Assembly: GCF_000759435.1 (NCBI RefSeq)
Contig: NZ_JRJG01000015.1
Coordinates: forward strand, 1-64,000
Direction: 5' to 3'
From: Hoeflea sp. BAL378
GTDB lineage: Bacteria; Pseudomonadota; Alphaproteobacteria; Rhizobiales; Rhizobiaceae
Length of the DNA stretch: 64,000 nucleotides
The position numbers and the translations under genes were made by a program. Every line of letters starts with the position of its first letter. The stretch's first letter is position 1. Below, piece by piece: positions 28,880 to 37,287 of the stretch. The notes below the pieces were generated by a model. That model was not told the origin of the DNA. It saw only the letters and a list, made by a program, of their open reading frames with translations, and did no database searches.

Positions 28880-30436
28880 ATGAACATCGCCAACTGGCTT
28901 CACGCGTCCTCGCGCGCATATCCCGACCGGCCGGCGATCCGCTTCGGCGATCAGCTTCACGCGACCTATGGACAGTTCGCGGCGCGCGCCGCGACCATGG
29001 CGCGTCGTCTGGCTGCGCATCATGACGTCTGCCCCGGCGACAGGGTGGCGATCTTCGCGGCGAATTGTCCGGAATACCTGGAATTGCTCTACGCGATCTG
29101 GTGGGCGGGGGCCGTGGCCGTTCCCATCAATCACAAGCTTCACCCCAGGGAAGCGGGATGGATCGTCGCCAATGCGGGGGCCCGGCTGATCTTCACGCAG
29201 ACGGGATCCGATCTCGCCCAGGACGGGCTGCTGCAGCGGTGCACGGAAATAGGCATCGGCTCGCCGCAACATGCGCAACTCGTCGTCGATGTCGAAACCT
29301 CCGCCGCGGACCTGATCGCGCCCGTTCCTCGCGAGGCCGATGATATCGCCTGGCTGTTCTACACATCGGGCACGACAGGGCGGCCGAAGGGAGTGATGCT
29401 GACGCACAGGAATCTCACGGCGATGAGCCTCACCTATGCCCTCGATGTCGACCAGGTTTCGGGCGACGATCACCCGCTCTGCGCCGCGCCGATGTCGCAC
29501 GGCGCCGGGCTCTACAACTTCCCCTACATCCGTCGGGGCGCCTGTCACATCGTGCCAAGGTCGAGAGCCTTCGATCCGAGGGAGATCATCGATCTGGCGG
29601 GCAGGCTCGGCAACCTGACCTTTTTCGCCGCGCCGACCATGGTCAAGCGGCTCGTGGATGCGAGTGGCGAAACCGGCTTCGAGGGAGACGGCATCAAGTC
29701 GATCATCTATGGCGGCGGCCCCATGTATGCAGGTGATCTCGACGCGGCGCTTGAGCAATTGGGGACCCGGTTCGTGCAGATCTACGGGCAGGGCGAGAGC
29801 CCGATGACGATCACCGTGCTGCCGCGCGATCTTGTCAGCGATACCAGTCACGGGAACTGGCGGTCCCGGCGCAATTCGGTGGGTCTTGCGCAGGCCGGCG
29901 TGAGGCTGCGGGTGGTCGATGCCCAGTTCAGGGCCTGCCCGCACGGCGAGACCGGGGAAATCATGGTCAGCGGCGACACCGTGATGAAAGGCTATTGGCG
30001 CAATCCGGAAGCGACACGCGAAACGCTGGTGGACGGCTGGCTGCGCACCGGAGATCTGGGATATCTTGACGCCGACGGGTTTCTCACGCTCACCGACAGG
30101 GCCAAGGATGTCATCATCTCGGGCGGCACCAACATCTATCCGCGCGAAGTCGAGGAAGTCCTGCTGCTGCATGAGTCTGTGGCTGAGGCCGCGGTCGTCG
30201 GCGCCCCGGACCCGGAATGGGGCGAGGCGGTCGTGGCCTTTGTCGTGCTCAAGGGCGGGGCGGGTGGCGATCCGCAAGGTCTCGAGACCTGGTGCAGATC
30301 CCAGATGGCCTCCTTCAAGAAGCCGAAGCGCTATGTCTTCGTGAGCGACCTTCCCAAGAACAATTACGGAAAGGTCGTCAAAACGACATTGCGCGAGATC
30401 GCGGCACGGGACGCGAGTCCCGGTTCCCAGGGATGA
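28880..30436 (+). CDS. AMP-forming acyl-CoA synthetase (acid-CoA ligase)
   Basis: The 518-residue enzyme activates a carboxylic acid to its CoA thioester through an acyl-AMP. It shows the P-loop YTSGTTGRPKGVMLTHRNL, the A5 motif YGQGESPMTIT, GEIMVSGDTVMKGYW, the hinge LRTGDLGYLDADGFLTLTDRAKD, and the C-terminal lysine in NNYGKVVKT. The start is 3 nt after the thiolase stop, so the two act together. Acetoacetate from FahA, or a side-chain carboxylate of an aromatic acid, are the likely substrates. Typical acetoacetyl-CoA synthetases are longer (about 650 residues), which weakens the first option. Confidence 0.87.
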   Translation: MNIANWLHASSRAYPDRPAIRFGDQLHATYGQFAARAATMARRLAAHHDVCPGDRVAIFAANCPEYLELLYAIWWAGAVAVPINHKLHPREAGWIVANAGARLIFTQTGSDLAQDGLLQRCTEIGIGSPQHAQLVVDVETSAADLIAPVPREADDIAWLFYTSGTTGRPKGVMLTHRNLTAMSLTYALDVDQVSGDDHPLCAAPMSHGAGLYNFPYIRRGACHIVPRSRAFDPREIIDLAGRLGNLTFFAAPTMVKRLVDASGETGFEGDGIKSIIYGGGPMYAGDLDAALEQLGTRFVQIYGQGESPMTITVLPRDLVSDTSHGNWRSRRNSVGLAQAGVRLRVVDAQFRACPHGETGEIMVSGDTVMKGYWRNPEATRETLVDGWLRTGDLGYLDADGFLTLTDRAKDVIISGGTNIYPREVEEVLLLHESVAEAAVVGAPDPEWGEAVVAFVVLKGGAGGDPQGLETWCRSQMASFKKPKRYVFVSDLPKNNYGKVVKTTLREIAARDASPGSQG

Positions 30437-30523
30437 CGTGCGGCTTGCCAAAGTCTACCCGCGTTCCGAGGGTGCCGGACCGGCCGTCGGATCCGCCTCC
30501 GCCAAGGGACGCCCTGGCCGGCT

Positions 30524-31591
30524 TTAATCGGTCAGCGCCAGCACCGTCTGCGGCGCGAAATGCACCTTGATGGTCTGGCCGGTGACCGGGGGAGGGCGTG
30601 TCGGGTCGTTGAAGGTGTCGAGCGACAGCGGCACGGCGCCGATGACGAGCTTGATGCGGATGACGGCGCCGAGGAAATTGACCGATTGAATCCGCGCTTC
30701 CAGCGTCTGGTCGCCCTCGCGATGGTCGCGCCTCAGGGATTCGGGCCTCAGCGCCAGGCGGAGCGTGTCGCCCGGCTTCGCCTGCTGCGGCAGGCGCAGG
30801 CCGGAAATCCGCGCTTCGCCCACCTGCGCCTCGCCGCGCGACGGGTCGGTCACCGTCGCCTCCAACTGGCTCAGGGTGCCGACGAAGGCCGCGACGAAGG
30901 AAGTGTTGGGATGGTTGTAGATGTCGGCGGGCGTTCCGATCTGCTCGATCCGGCCCTGGTTCATGACCATCACCCGGTCCGACATCGACAGCGCCTCTTC
31001 CTGGTCGTGGGTCACGAAGATGGTGGTGATGCCGAGGTCCTGCTGGATGGCGCGGATCTCCTCGCGCAGCGACACCCGGATCTTGGCGTCGAGCGCCGAC
31101 AGCGGCTCGTCGAGCAGCAGCACCGAGGGCCTGGGCGCGATCGCCCGGGCCAGCGCCACGCGCTGCTGCTGGCCGCCCGAAAGCTGCCAGGGAAACCGGT
31201 CGGCCAGTTGCGGAAGCCCGATCAGCGCCAGCATTTCCTTGACCCGCTGGTCGATGCCCGCGCGGCTTTCGCCCGCCACCCGGAGCCCGAAGCCGATATT
31301 GCCCGCCACCGTCAGGTTCGGAAACAGCGCATAGGACTGGAACACCATGCCGATGTTGCGCTGGCTCGGCTTGAGGTAGGTCACGTCGCGGCCGTCGATG
31401 CTGATCGATCCGGCGCTCGGCGTCTCGAAGCCGGCCACCATGCGCAGGATCGTGGTCTTGCCACAGCCCGACGGTCCGAGGAACGAGACGAACTCGCCGC
31501 GGCCGATCTCGATGTCGGCGTTGCGCACCACCTGCATGGTCCCGAAGGATTTGGAGATTCCGTTGATGGAAAGATAGGGGGCTTCGGTCAT
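30524..31591 (-). CDS. ABC importer ATPase (PotA/FbpC-like, CUT/MOI class)
   Basis: The 355-residue ATPase has Walker A LGPSGCGKTTILRM near residue 38, the Q-loop FQSYALFPNLTV, the signature LSGGQQQRVALARAIAPRP, Walker B VLLLDEPLSALDAK, and VTHDQEEALSMSDRV. A C-terminal TOBE domain from about residue 240 binds regulatory ligands. The start overlaps the stop of permease 2 by one base (TGATG). The gene order binding protein, permease, permease, ATPase and the PotA-type ATPase fit polyamine, iron or phosphonate importers. The solute cannot be fixed from sequence. Confidence 0.92.
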   Translation of the reverse strand: MTEAPYLSINGISKSFGTMQVVRNADIEIGRGEFVSFLGPSGCGKTTILRMVAGFETPSAGSISIDGRDVTYLKPSQRNIGMVFQSYALFPNLTVAGNIGFGLRVAGESRAGIDQRVKEMLALIGLPQLADRFPWQLSGGQQQRVALARAIAPRPSVLLLDEPLSALDAKIRVSLREEIRAIQQDLGITTIFVTHDQEEALSMSDRVMVMNQGRIEQIGTPADIYNHPNTSFVAAFVGTLSQLEATVTDPSRGEAQVGEARISGLRLPQQAKPGDTLRLALRPESLRRDHREGDQTLEARIQSVNFLGAVIRIKLVIGAVPLSLDTFNDPTRPPPVTGQTIKVHFAPQTVLALTD

Positions 31592-32379
31592 CAGTCTTTC
31601 ACCGGAGTTGCGGGTTTGGGCGCGAGCCGCGCGACAAGCTGGATGAGCCCCATGCAGGCCCAGGTGATGCCGAAGGCGATCACGGCGAGGGCGGCCGGCT
31701 CATAGGCGCGGTTGGCGCCCAGGAGCTGCATGTAGGGACCGAAGGCGGGACGGTTGAGAAGTGCCGCCATGGTGAACTCGCCGATGACGATGGCAAGCGT
31801 GACGAAGGCGCCTGACAGCACCGCGACCAGGACATTGGGCAGGATCAGCCGGCCGAGGATGGTCACCCAGCCGGCGCCGAGCGATTGCGCCGCCTCGGTG
31901 AGCGTGGTGACGTCGATGGTCCTGAGCCCGGTGTCGACGGCGCGGTACATATAGGGCAGCGACAGCGTCGCATAGCCGAACATCAACAGGATGTTGGTGC
32001 CCATCGCCGTGCCGGTGAGCGGCAGCCAGCTCGAGGTGTTGAACAGCCTTATATAGCCGAACACGACGACGATCGCCGGGATCACCAGCGGCAGCAGGGT
32101 GACGAATTCCACGAAGGGACGGGCGCGCGGCAGCTTGAGCCGCACCCAGTAGGCCGTCGGCACCACCAGGAGCACGCCGAAGACGATGGTGAACACCGCC
32201 ATCATCACCGAATAGCTGAAGGTTTCCTGGAACCGCGGATCGGCCAGCACCTTGGCATAGGCATCGAACGAATAGACGCCGCGCCGCATCTTCAGCGAGA
32301 ACTCGGTCATGCCGAGGAGCGGCAGGAGGAAGTAGAGCATCCCGAAGGCGATGGCCGCCCAGGCCGAAAGCCGCATCAT
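31591..32379 (-). CDS. ABC importer permease 2 (PotI/PhnV-like)
   Basis: The 262-residue inner-membrane permease has six hydrophobic segments and the EAA loop LTEAAQSLGAGWVTILGRLILPN, which docks on the ATPase. The start at 32379 overlaps the stop of permease 1 (ATGATG context). The opening MMRLSAWAAIAFGMLYFLLPLLGM is a normal first membrane helix. An in-frame extension upstream to 32697 runs antisense-like through permease 1 and is not a real N-terminus. Confidence 0.92.
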   Translation of the reverse strand: MMRLSAWAAIAFGMLYFLLPLLGMTEFSLKMRRGVYSFDAYAKVLADPRFQETFSYSVMMAVFTIVFGVLLVVPTAYWVRLKLPRARPFVEFVTLLPLVIPAIVVVFGYIRLFNTSSWLPLTGTAMGTNILLMFGYATLSLPYMYRAVDTGLRTIDVTTLTEAAQSLGAGWVTILGRLILPNVLVAVLSGAFVTLAIVIGEFTMAALLNRPAFGPYMQLLGANRAYEPAALAVIAFGITWACMGLIQLVARLAPKPATPVKD

Positions 32380-33275
32380 TTCTGCCACCTCTCGGAGCGT
32401 GCCCGGAGCACGATGTAGATCGTGTTGGCGATGCCGGTGACGACGATCATGCCGAAGGCCAGCGCATAGCCCAGATGCGGGTCGCCCAGCACGTCGCCGC
32501 GGATCTGCGCGAACAGCAGGATCGGCACGATGTTGAGCGACGAGCCGGTCAGCGCGATCGCGGTCGCCACCGCGCCGAAGGAATTGGCGAACAGGAGCGC
32601 CATGGTGCCGAGAATCGCCGGGAACAGGATCGGAAACGCCACCATCCGCCAGTATTGCGGCCCGGTGGCGCCGAGGATCTCCGCCGCCTCCCGCCATTCC
32701 CGCTTGAGCCCGTCGAGCGCCGGCGTGATGATCAGGATCATCAGCGGAATCTGGAAGAACAGGTAGGTGACCGTCAGCCCCCAGAAGCTCAGGATGTTGA
32801 AGCCCAGCATCCGGAGATCGAGGCCGAGATTGGTCTTGAGGAACACGGTGACCAGGCCGATCGGGCCGAGCGTGGCCAGGAACGCGAAGGCCAGCGGCAC
32901 GCCGGCGAAATTCGAGGCGACGCCGGAAAAGGTCAGGAGCGGCCCGCGGATCGCCTTGGGCAGGCCGCCCAGCGTCATCGCCGCCGCCATGGCGAAGCCG
33001 ATGAGGCAGCCGAGCGAGGCCGAGGCCAGCGAGATCTTGATCGAGATCCAGTAGGCCGAACGGATCGAGGGGGTGTTGAGGCCGATCACATTGTCGAAGG
33101 TGAAGCTGCCGTCGACCGAGCGGAATGCGCCGACCACGATGTACATGGTGGGCGCGAGCAGGAACAAGGTCACGAACACCAGGAAGGGCGCGAGCCCCAG
33201 CCAGTCGAGCGGCAGCCTTTCCTTGAGCGGAACGCGCCTGGGTGTGTCGACATCTGGGGAGGGCTGGAAAGTCAT
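32376..33275 (-). CDS. ABC importer permease 1 (PotH/FbpB-like)
   Basis: The 299-residue permease starts with a polar 25-residue tail and then LDWLGLAPFLVFVTLFLLAPTMYIVVG. It has six hydrophobic segments and the EAA loop REAAEILGATGPQYWRMVAFPILFPAI. It is separated from the upstream binding-protein gene by a 73-nt gap holding a perfect hairpin. Confidence 0.92.
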   Translation of the reverse strand: MTFQPSPDVDTPRRVPLKERLPLDWLGLAPFLVFVTLFLLAPTMYIVVGAFRSVDGSFTFDNVIGLNTPSIRSAYWISIKISLASASLGCLIGFAMAAAMTLGGLPKAIRGPLLTFSGVASNFAGVPLAFAFLATLGPIGLVTVFLKTNLGLDLRMLGFNILSFWGLTVTYLFFQIPLMILIITPALDGLKREWREAAEILGATGPQYWRMVAFPILFPAILGTMALLFANSFGAVATAIALTGSSLNIVPILLFAQIRGDVLGDPHLGYALAFGMIVVTGIANTIYIVLRARSERWQK

Positions 33276-33304
33276 CGCGCCATGTTCGGTCGAGCGGAAA
33301 CGGG

Positions 33305-33333
33305 AGCCGCCCCGCGGCGGGCGCGGGGCGGCT
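33305..33333 (-). terminator. Intercistronic hairpin between binding-protein and permease genes
   Basis: A perfect 12-bp GC stem (AGCCGCCCCGCG at 33305-33316 and CGCGGGGCGGCT at 33322-33333) with a 5-nt loop lies 15 nt after the stop of the binding-protein gene. No T-run follows, so it is more likely an mRNA-stabilising or partially terminating hairpin that raises the ratio of binding protein to permease, as known in other ABC operons. Confidence 0.7.
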
Positions 33334-33348
33334 GTTCAGGGTGTCGGT

Positions 33349-34461
33349 TTACTGAACGTTGGCGCCGACGACGGCGTCCCAACCGGCAACGACGGCTTCC
33401 TTGTTGGCGTTCACTTCCTCGAGCGTCGGGAAGTAGGCCTTGGCGTAGCCTTCAGCCGGCGGCAGCTTGTCGAGCAGGTCCTGCGGGATCACGCCGCGCT
33501 CCGCCATGTCGTTGAAGCGGATCGGGTGGCAGTAGCCCTTGAGCCAGCCGAGCTGGCCTTCGTCCGAATAGAGATATTCCATCCAGAGCTTGGCGGCGTT
33601 CGGGTGCGGCGCATAGGCGCTGATCGCCTGCACATAGACGCCGGCGAGGACGCCCGATGCCGGAACCACGACTTCGACCGGCGGGTTGCCGGCGAGCGTG
33701 TCCTTGGCGGCCAGCGCATTGTAGTCCCACATGGCGACGATCGGGGTCGCGCCCTGCGCCAGCGTGCCGGCCTTGCCGATCACCGGCACGAAGTTGCCGG
33801 CCTTGTTGAGTTCGGCGAAGAACTCGAGGCCCTTTTCGCCGGCTTCCTTGCCGGCGGCGCCGCCATTGGCGAGACCTGCGGCGAGGGCGGCGAGGATGGC
33901 CTGGTTGGAGGCGCGCGGGTCACCCGCGAGCGCCACCTGGCCGGCATATTCCGGCTTCAGCAGGTCGGACCAGTCGGTCGGCGTGTTGGCGACGAGATCC
34001 TTGTTCACGAGGAACGACATCACGCCGTAATAGTCGCCGTACCAGTAGCCTTCGGCATCCTTGGCGCCATCGGGAATGGAGTCCCAGGTCGAGACCTTGT
34101 AGGGCTGCGTCAGGCCTTCGGCCTTGGACGACGGGCCGAAGGCGAGGCCGACGTCGATCACGTCCGGCGCCTGCGGGCCCTTGTTGTCCTTGTTGGCCTT
34201 GATGGCCTCGATCTCGTCGGCCGAGCCGGCATCGGGGTTCAGCTCGTTGACGGTGATTTCGGGGTATTTCGCCTTGAAACCGGCGATCACGCCGCCGTAA
34301 CCGCACCAGTCATGCGGCAGCGCGATGGTGGTGAGCATGCCTTCGGCCTTGGCGGCGGCGACCAGTTCGTCCATGTTCTGGCTGAAGGCCGCGCCGGCAA
34401 AATTCATCGTGAAGGCTGTGGTGGTGGCCAGCACCACGCCAAGCTTGTGAAGTCTCGACAT
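33349..34461 (-). CDS. ABC importer substrate-binding protein (family 1 extracellular)
   Basis: The 370-residue protein has a signal peptide (KLGVVLATTTAFTMNFAGAAFSQ) and the layout of type 1 extracellular solute-binding proteins: ELVAAAKAEGMLTTIALP, FKAKYPEITVNELNPDAGSADEIEAI, YGVMSFLVNKDLVANTPTDWSDLLKPEYAGQVALAGDPRASN (over residues about 145-190), and a C-terminal EYLYSDEGQLGWLKGY. The start at 34461 has AGGAG upstream. The FbpA double-tyrosine iron motif is not seen, which argues against ferric iron. The frame stays open far upstream but that part is antisense to the phosphatase gene. Confidence 0.92.
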   Translation of the reverse strand: MSRLHKLGVVLATTTAFTMNFAGAAFSQNMDELVAAAKAEGMLTTIALPHDWCGYGGVIAGFKAKYPEITVNELNPDAGSADEIEAIKANKDNKGPQAPDVIDVGLAFGPSSKAEGLTQPYKVSTWDSIPDGAKDAEGYWYGDYYGVMSFLVNKDLVANTPTDWSDLLKPEYAGQVALAGDPRASNQAILAALAAGLANGGAAGKEAGEKGLEFFAELNKAGNFVPVIGKAGTLAQGATPIVAMWDYNALAAKDTLAGNPPVEVVVPASGVLAGVYVQAISAYAPHPNAAKLWMEYLYSDEGQLGWLKGYCHPIRFNDMAERGVIPQDLLDKLPPAEGYAKAYFPTLEEVNANKEAVVAGWDAVVGANVQ

Positions 34462-34797
34462 TTCGAACGCTCCTGTTTCCGCCGAAGCGGTTTGATTATT
34501 GCCCGTCTGAGGGATCTCGGGTGATGTTGTCACCACGTCGTGAGCACCTAAGCGCCGTCCATGACGGCAGGATGACAGTCGCAGTCCGACATGCCCCCCG
34601 GCCTTGATCCAACTCCATTTTAGCAGTTTCCGCAATAGAGAACACCTCGGCCGGTCCGCGCGCGGGCGGCCGGCGCGGGGCCTTTTTCCGGGCGCGCGCG
34701 AATGTGTTCGCGAGCAGCGCCGGGCGCGTGATTTGCGATGGTCTTGCGGCGGATGACCTGATACTGGCTTGGCGATCCTCGATACGACGGAGTGGAT
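34462..34797. other. Divergent intergenic region, 336 nt
   Basis: No gene is seen here. It separates the ABC importer from the phosphatase gene. It holds an inverted repeat GGTGA-TGTTG-TCACC at 34520-34534, about 60 nt upstream of the binding-protein start, which could be an operator (weak). A GC-rich imperfect hairpin lies near 34650-34675 without a T-run. The remainder shows nothing I can name. Confidence 0.4.
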
Positions 34798-35586
34798 GTG
34801 ACGGTGTCTGACAGACTTGAATTCGCCATGGAGCTGGCCCGCCGCGCGGGCGATTTCGCACACGCCCATTTCAAGGCCTTCGACCTGCTGGTCATCGAGA
34901 GCAAGGGCCATCAGGACCTCGTCTCCAACGCCGACCGCGACACCGAGACTTTGATGCGCGCGGCCATCGCCGAGCACTGGCCCGATGACGGCATCGTCGG
35001 CGAGGAATTCGGCCGCACGCCCGGCACCAGCGGCTTTGACTGGGTCATCGACCCGATCGACGGCACCGCCAACTTCGTCCGCGGCATTCCCCAGTGGTGC
35101 GTGGCACTCGCGGTGGCGAAGGACGGCGAGGCGGTGATCGGCGTCATCAACGAGCCGAGCTCGGGCGAGCTTTTCCATGCCGTCAAGGGCGGCGGCGCGT
35201 TCTGCAACGGCAGGCCCATACGCGCGTCGCACGCCACGGGCATCGGCGAGGGATCGATCGGCACCGGTTACTCGGTGCGCGGATCGAGCATGAACATCGT
35301 CAAGCTGATCGACCGCATCGTCGGCGGCGGCGGCGTGTTCTTCCGCAACGCCTCCGGCGCCCTTATGCTTGCCTATGTCGCGGGCGGCCGGCTCATCGGC
35401 TATGTCGAGGAGCACATGAACAGTTGGGATTGCGTGGCGGGCCTGCTGATGATCGAGGAGGCCGGCGGCGTCATTCTGAGGCCCGATCCCGAGACCTCGC
35501 TGGAACACGGCGCGAGGGTGATCGCCGGCGGTCCCCATGTCTTTGCAGCGATCAAGGACATCGCCGACGACTGCTTCCGGGTCTGA
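34798..35586 (+). CDS. Inositol monophosphatase family phosphatase
   Basis: The 262-residue Mg-dependent phosphatase has the family motifs GEEFG (metal glutamate), the DPIDGTANFVRG motif with its metal aspartates, and SWDCVAGLLMIEEAGG near the C-terminus. Substrates in this family include myo-inositol-1-phosphate, histidinol phosphate and fructose bisphosphate; motif reading cannot separate them. Three in-frame GTG codons (34792, 34798, 34804) compete as start; 34798 is best placed after GGAG. It is divergent from the ABC importer and might act on its imported solute. Confidence 0.88.
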   Translation: MTVSDRLEFAMELARRAGDFAHAHFKAFDLLVIESKGHQDLVSNADRDTETLMRAAIAEHWPDDGIVGEEFGRTPGTSGFDWVIDPIDGTANFVRGIPQWCVALAVAKDGEAVIGVINEPSSGELFHAVKGGGAFCNGRPIRASHATGIGEGSIGTGYSVRGSSMNIVKLIDRIVGGGGVFFRNASGALMLAYVAGGRLIGYVEEHMNSWDCVAGLLMIEEAGGVILRPDPETSLEHGARVIAGGPHVFAAIKDIADDCFRV

Positions 35587-35657
35587 GCCGCGCCAACCTA
35601 CATTGTCAACGCCTGCCCCGTGCCTGCAGCGGACGCTCTCTTCCAAGGACAAAAGCC

Positions 35658-36017
35658 ATGATCAATCTCAAGAGCTTCGGCGACCTCTCCAGCCTCGATC
35701 TGGGACCGTTCGCGCCCAAGCCGACCAGTTTCACTGAAGGCCAGGTCGAGGCCGCGCGCGAACTCTGGGCGTCGGAGGACGGCGTGAGCAAGGTCGGGGT
35801 GTGGGAATGCACGCCCGGGCGGTTCTCCGCCGACCGCACCAGATCCTCCGAGATCTGCCATATAATCAGCGGCTCGGCCACCGTCGTGGGCAAGTCGGGC
35901 GGCGACGAACGCAGGATCGGCCCGGGCGACATGCTGATCCTTCCGCTCGGCTGGGAAGGCCAGTGGACCATCCATGAACGGGTGCGCAAGACCTATGTGC
36001 TGACCAGCCGGGGCTGA
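35658..36017 (+). CDS. Cupin-domain protein (DUF861/EutQ-like)
   Basis: The 119-residue protein is a single small beta barrel: KVGVWECTPGRFSADRT, then SEICHIISGSATVVGKSGGDERRIGPGDMLILPLGWEGQWTIHERVRKTYVLT (covering residues about 62-117). This matches the DUF861 cupin with its single histidine and GDMLILP turn. The function is not defined for this subgroup. The gene lies 71 nt after the phosphatase gene in the same direction and may be co-transcribed. Confidence 0.82.
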   Translation: MINLKSFGDLSSLDLGPFAPKPTSFTEGQVEAARELWASEDGVSKVGVWECTPGRFSADRTRSSEICHIISGSATVVGKSGGDERRIGPGDMLILPLGWEGQWTIHERVRKTYVLTSRG

Positions 36018-36147
36018 GACCGCGGGCGGCGCGGGCAGGGGACGAGACCCGAGCGCCTTGCCTCCCTGCCTTGCCCCCCGCCCTTGGCCTTGCGGCGCCG
36101 CGTCCCTATGCTGCGCAGGGGACCGGAGTGTCACGAAAGGATGCGAT

Positions 36148-36579
36148 GTGGATAGGAAGTCCGTTCTCGTTGCCGCAGCCGTCGTCCTGGGCGGCGGGCT
36201 GGTCTGGAAGCTGGTCTGGAAGATGAGCGCTACGCCCGAGCACCCCGCTGCCTCGACGGGAGCACCCCTGGTGTCGGTCACGGTTCCGGCGCTGAGCCGG
36301 ACGGCGCAGGCGGGGAAGGCCGCGTTCGACGCCAGATGCGCCGAGTGTCACGGCGTGAACGCCGCCGGGCAGGACGGCATCGCTCCGCCGCTGGTCCACA
36401 AGATCTACGAACCGGGCCATCACGGCGACATCTCGTTTCAGCTTGCGGCGCGGAACGGCGTGCGCGCGCACCATTGGCCGTTCGGCGACATGCCGCCCGT
36501 GGAGCAGATCGGCGACGCCGAGATCGCCACGATCGTCACCTATGTCCGCGAGCTGCAGGCCGCCAACGGCATTTTCTGA
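36148..36579 (+). CDS. Membrane-anchored class I cytochrome c
   Basis: The 143-residue protein has an N-terminal hydrophobic segment (VLVAAAVVLGGGLVWKLVW) acting as signal or anchor, then a cytochrome c domain with the heme motif CAECH in AFDARCAECHGVNAAGQDG and a probable axial methionine in FGDMPPVEQIGDAEIATIVTYVREL. It should transfer electrons in the periplasm. The start is GTG at 36148 with GAAAGGA six nt upstream. It is the first of four genes that all point to copper and cytochrome oxidase biogenesis. Confidence 0.87.
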   Translation: MDRKSVLVAAAVVLGGGLVWKLVWKMSATPEHPAASTGAPLVSVTVPALSRTAQAGKAAFDARCAECHGVNAAGQDGIAPPLVHKIYEPGHHGDISFQLAARNGVRAHHWPFGDMPPVEQIGDAEIATIVTYVRELQAANGIF

Positions 36580-36704
36580 GCGGCGGCGGCCGTGCGTCGC
36601 GCAACACCGCCCGGCGCACATCTTGTCGCAGGCTCCCGCAAAAGTCTTGCTGGCGCCGCAACCAGGGTATACGCCTTGGCGCGTCGCTTTCCCAGGTTGA
36701 GGAC

Positions 36705-37100
36705 ATGATCGGGACACGAGGGATGATCAGCAGGTCGGGACTGGTGCGCATGCTCTGCGCGCTGTCGCTGTTGCTTGTCGCCTTCGCCCATCGCCCCCTC
36801 GCGCTCACGGATGCGGCGCCCGCCTATGCCAGCGCCGAGATGGCCTCGTTCGTCCTTCCCGACGGAACGCTGCCCGATCTTTGCCTCACCGGCGAGGACG
36901 ACCCCGGCCATTATTCCGCCAGTCATTGCGAAGCCTGCCGCATCGTCTCCGCGGTCGATCTGCCGTCCCCCTGTGACGGCTATGTGATCACCCGCTGGTC
37001 CGCCGCAGCCGAGCTCGCGGTCTCCCGCGACATCCGGCTTGCCCATCCGGCCCTCCGGCCGGGTGCTTCCCCGCGCGGCCCCCCGTCCTTTTCAGCCTGA
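36705..37100 (+). CDS. Small exported DUF2946-like protein
   Basis: The 131-residue protein starts with a hydrophobic helix (LVRMLCALSLLLVAFAHRPLA) and carries a histidine/cysteine motif, SASHCEACRIVSAVDLPSP, which resembles the HxxxCxxC pattern of the DUF2946 family found in copper-handling operons. The C-terminal 40 residues are Arg/Pro/Ser-rich. The ATG at 36705 follows TTGAGG. Its position between a cytochrome c and a PCuAC copper chaperone supports metal binding in the periplasm. The family call is moderate. Confidence 0.68.
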   Translation: MIGTRGMISRSGLVRMLCALSLLLVAFAHRPLALTDAAPAYASAEMASFVLPDGTLPDLCLTGEDDPGHYSASHCEACRIVSAVDLPSPCDGYVITRWSAAAELAVSRDIRLAHPALRPGASPRGPPSFSA

Positions 37101-37287
37101 TCGTCCCGCCTGACCTGCGGGATGCCGTGCCTGGCGCGCGGGGTGAACCGGTGTCCGCATCCCGCTGCGCGCGGTCGGCTCCCGTTCCCCGTCTAGCCAC
37201 GATCCTGAAATCTCCCCCGGCGCCTTGAGACGCGCCAACTCCTCCTCCCGCGTCCGATCCTGGACGCTCTATCAAAGGCTAATACTC

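Noticed and set aside
14434-30523. Aromatic locus as a tRNA-Gln-integrated genomic island
   Set aside because: The locus starts right after tRNA-Gln, but no repeat of the tRNA 3' end was found near 30.4-30.5 kb and no integrase gene is present.
33349-34461. Binding protein as ferric-iron FbpA
   Set aside because: The adjacent tyrosine pair used by FbpA was not seen at the expected C-terminal position.
34462-35652. Open minus-strand frame extending the substrate-binding protein upstream by nearly 400 residues
   Set aside because: The extension is antisense to the phosphatase gene, is Arg/His-rich without family similarity, and the true start at 34461 has a signal peptide and a good ribosome binding site.
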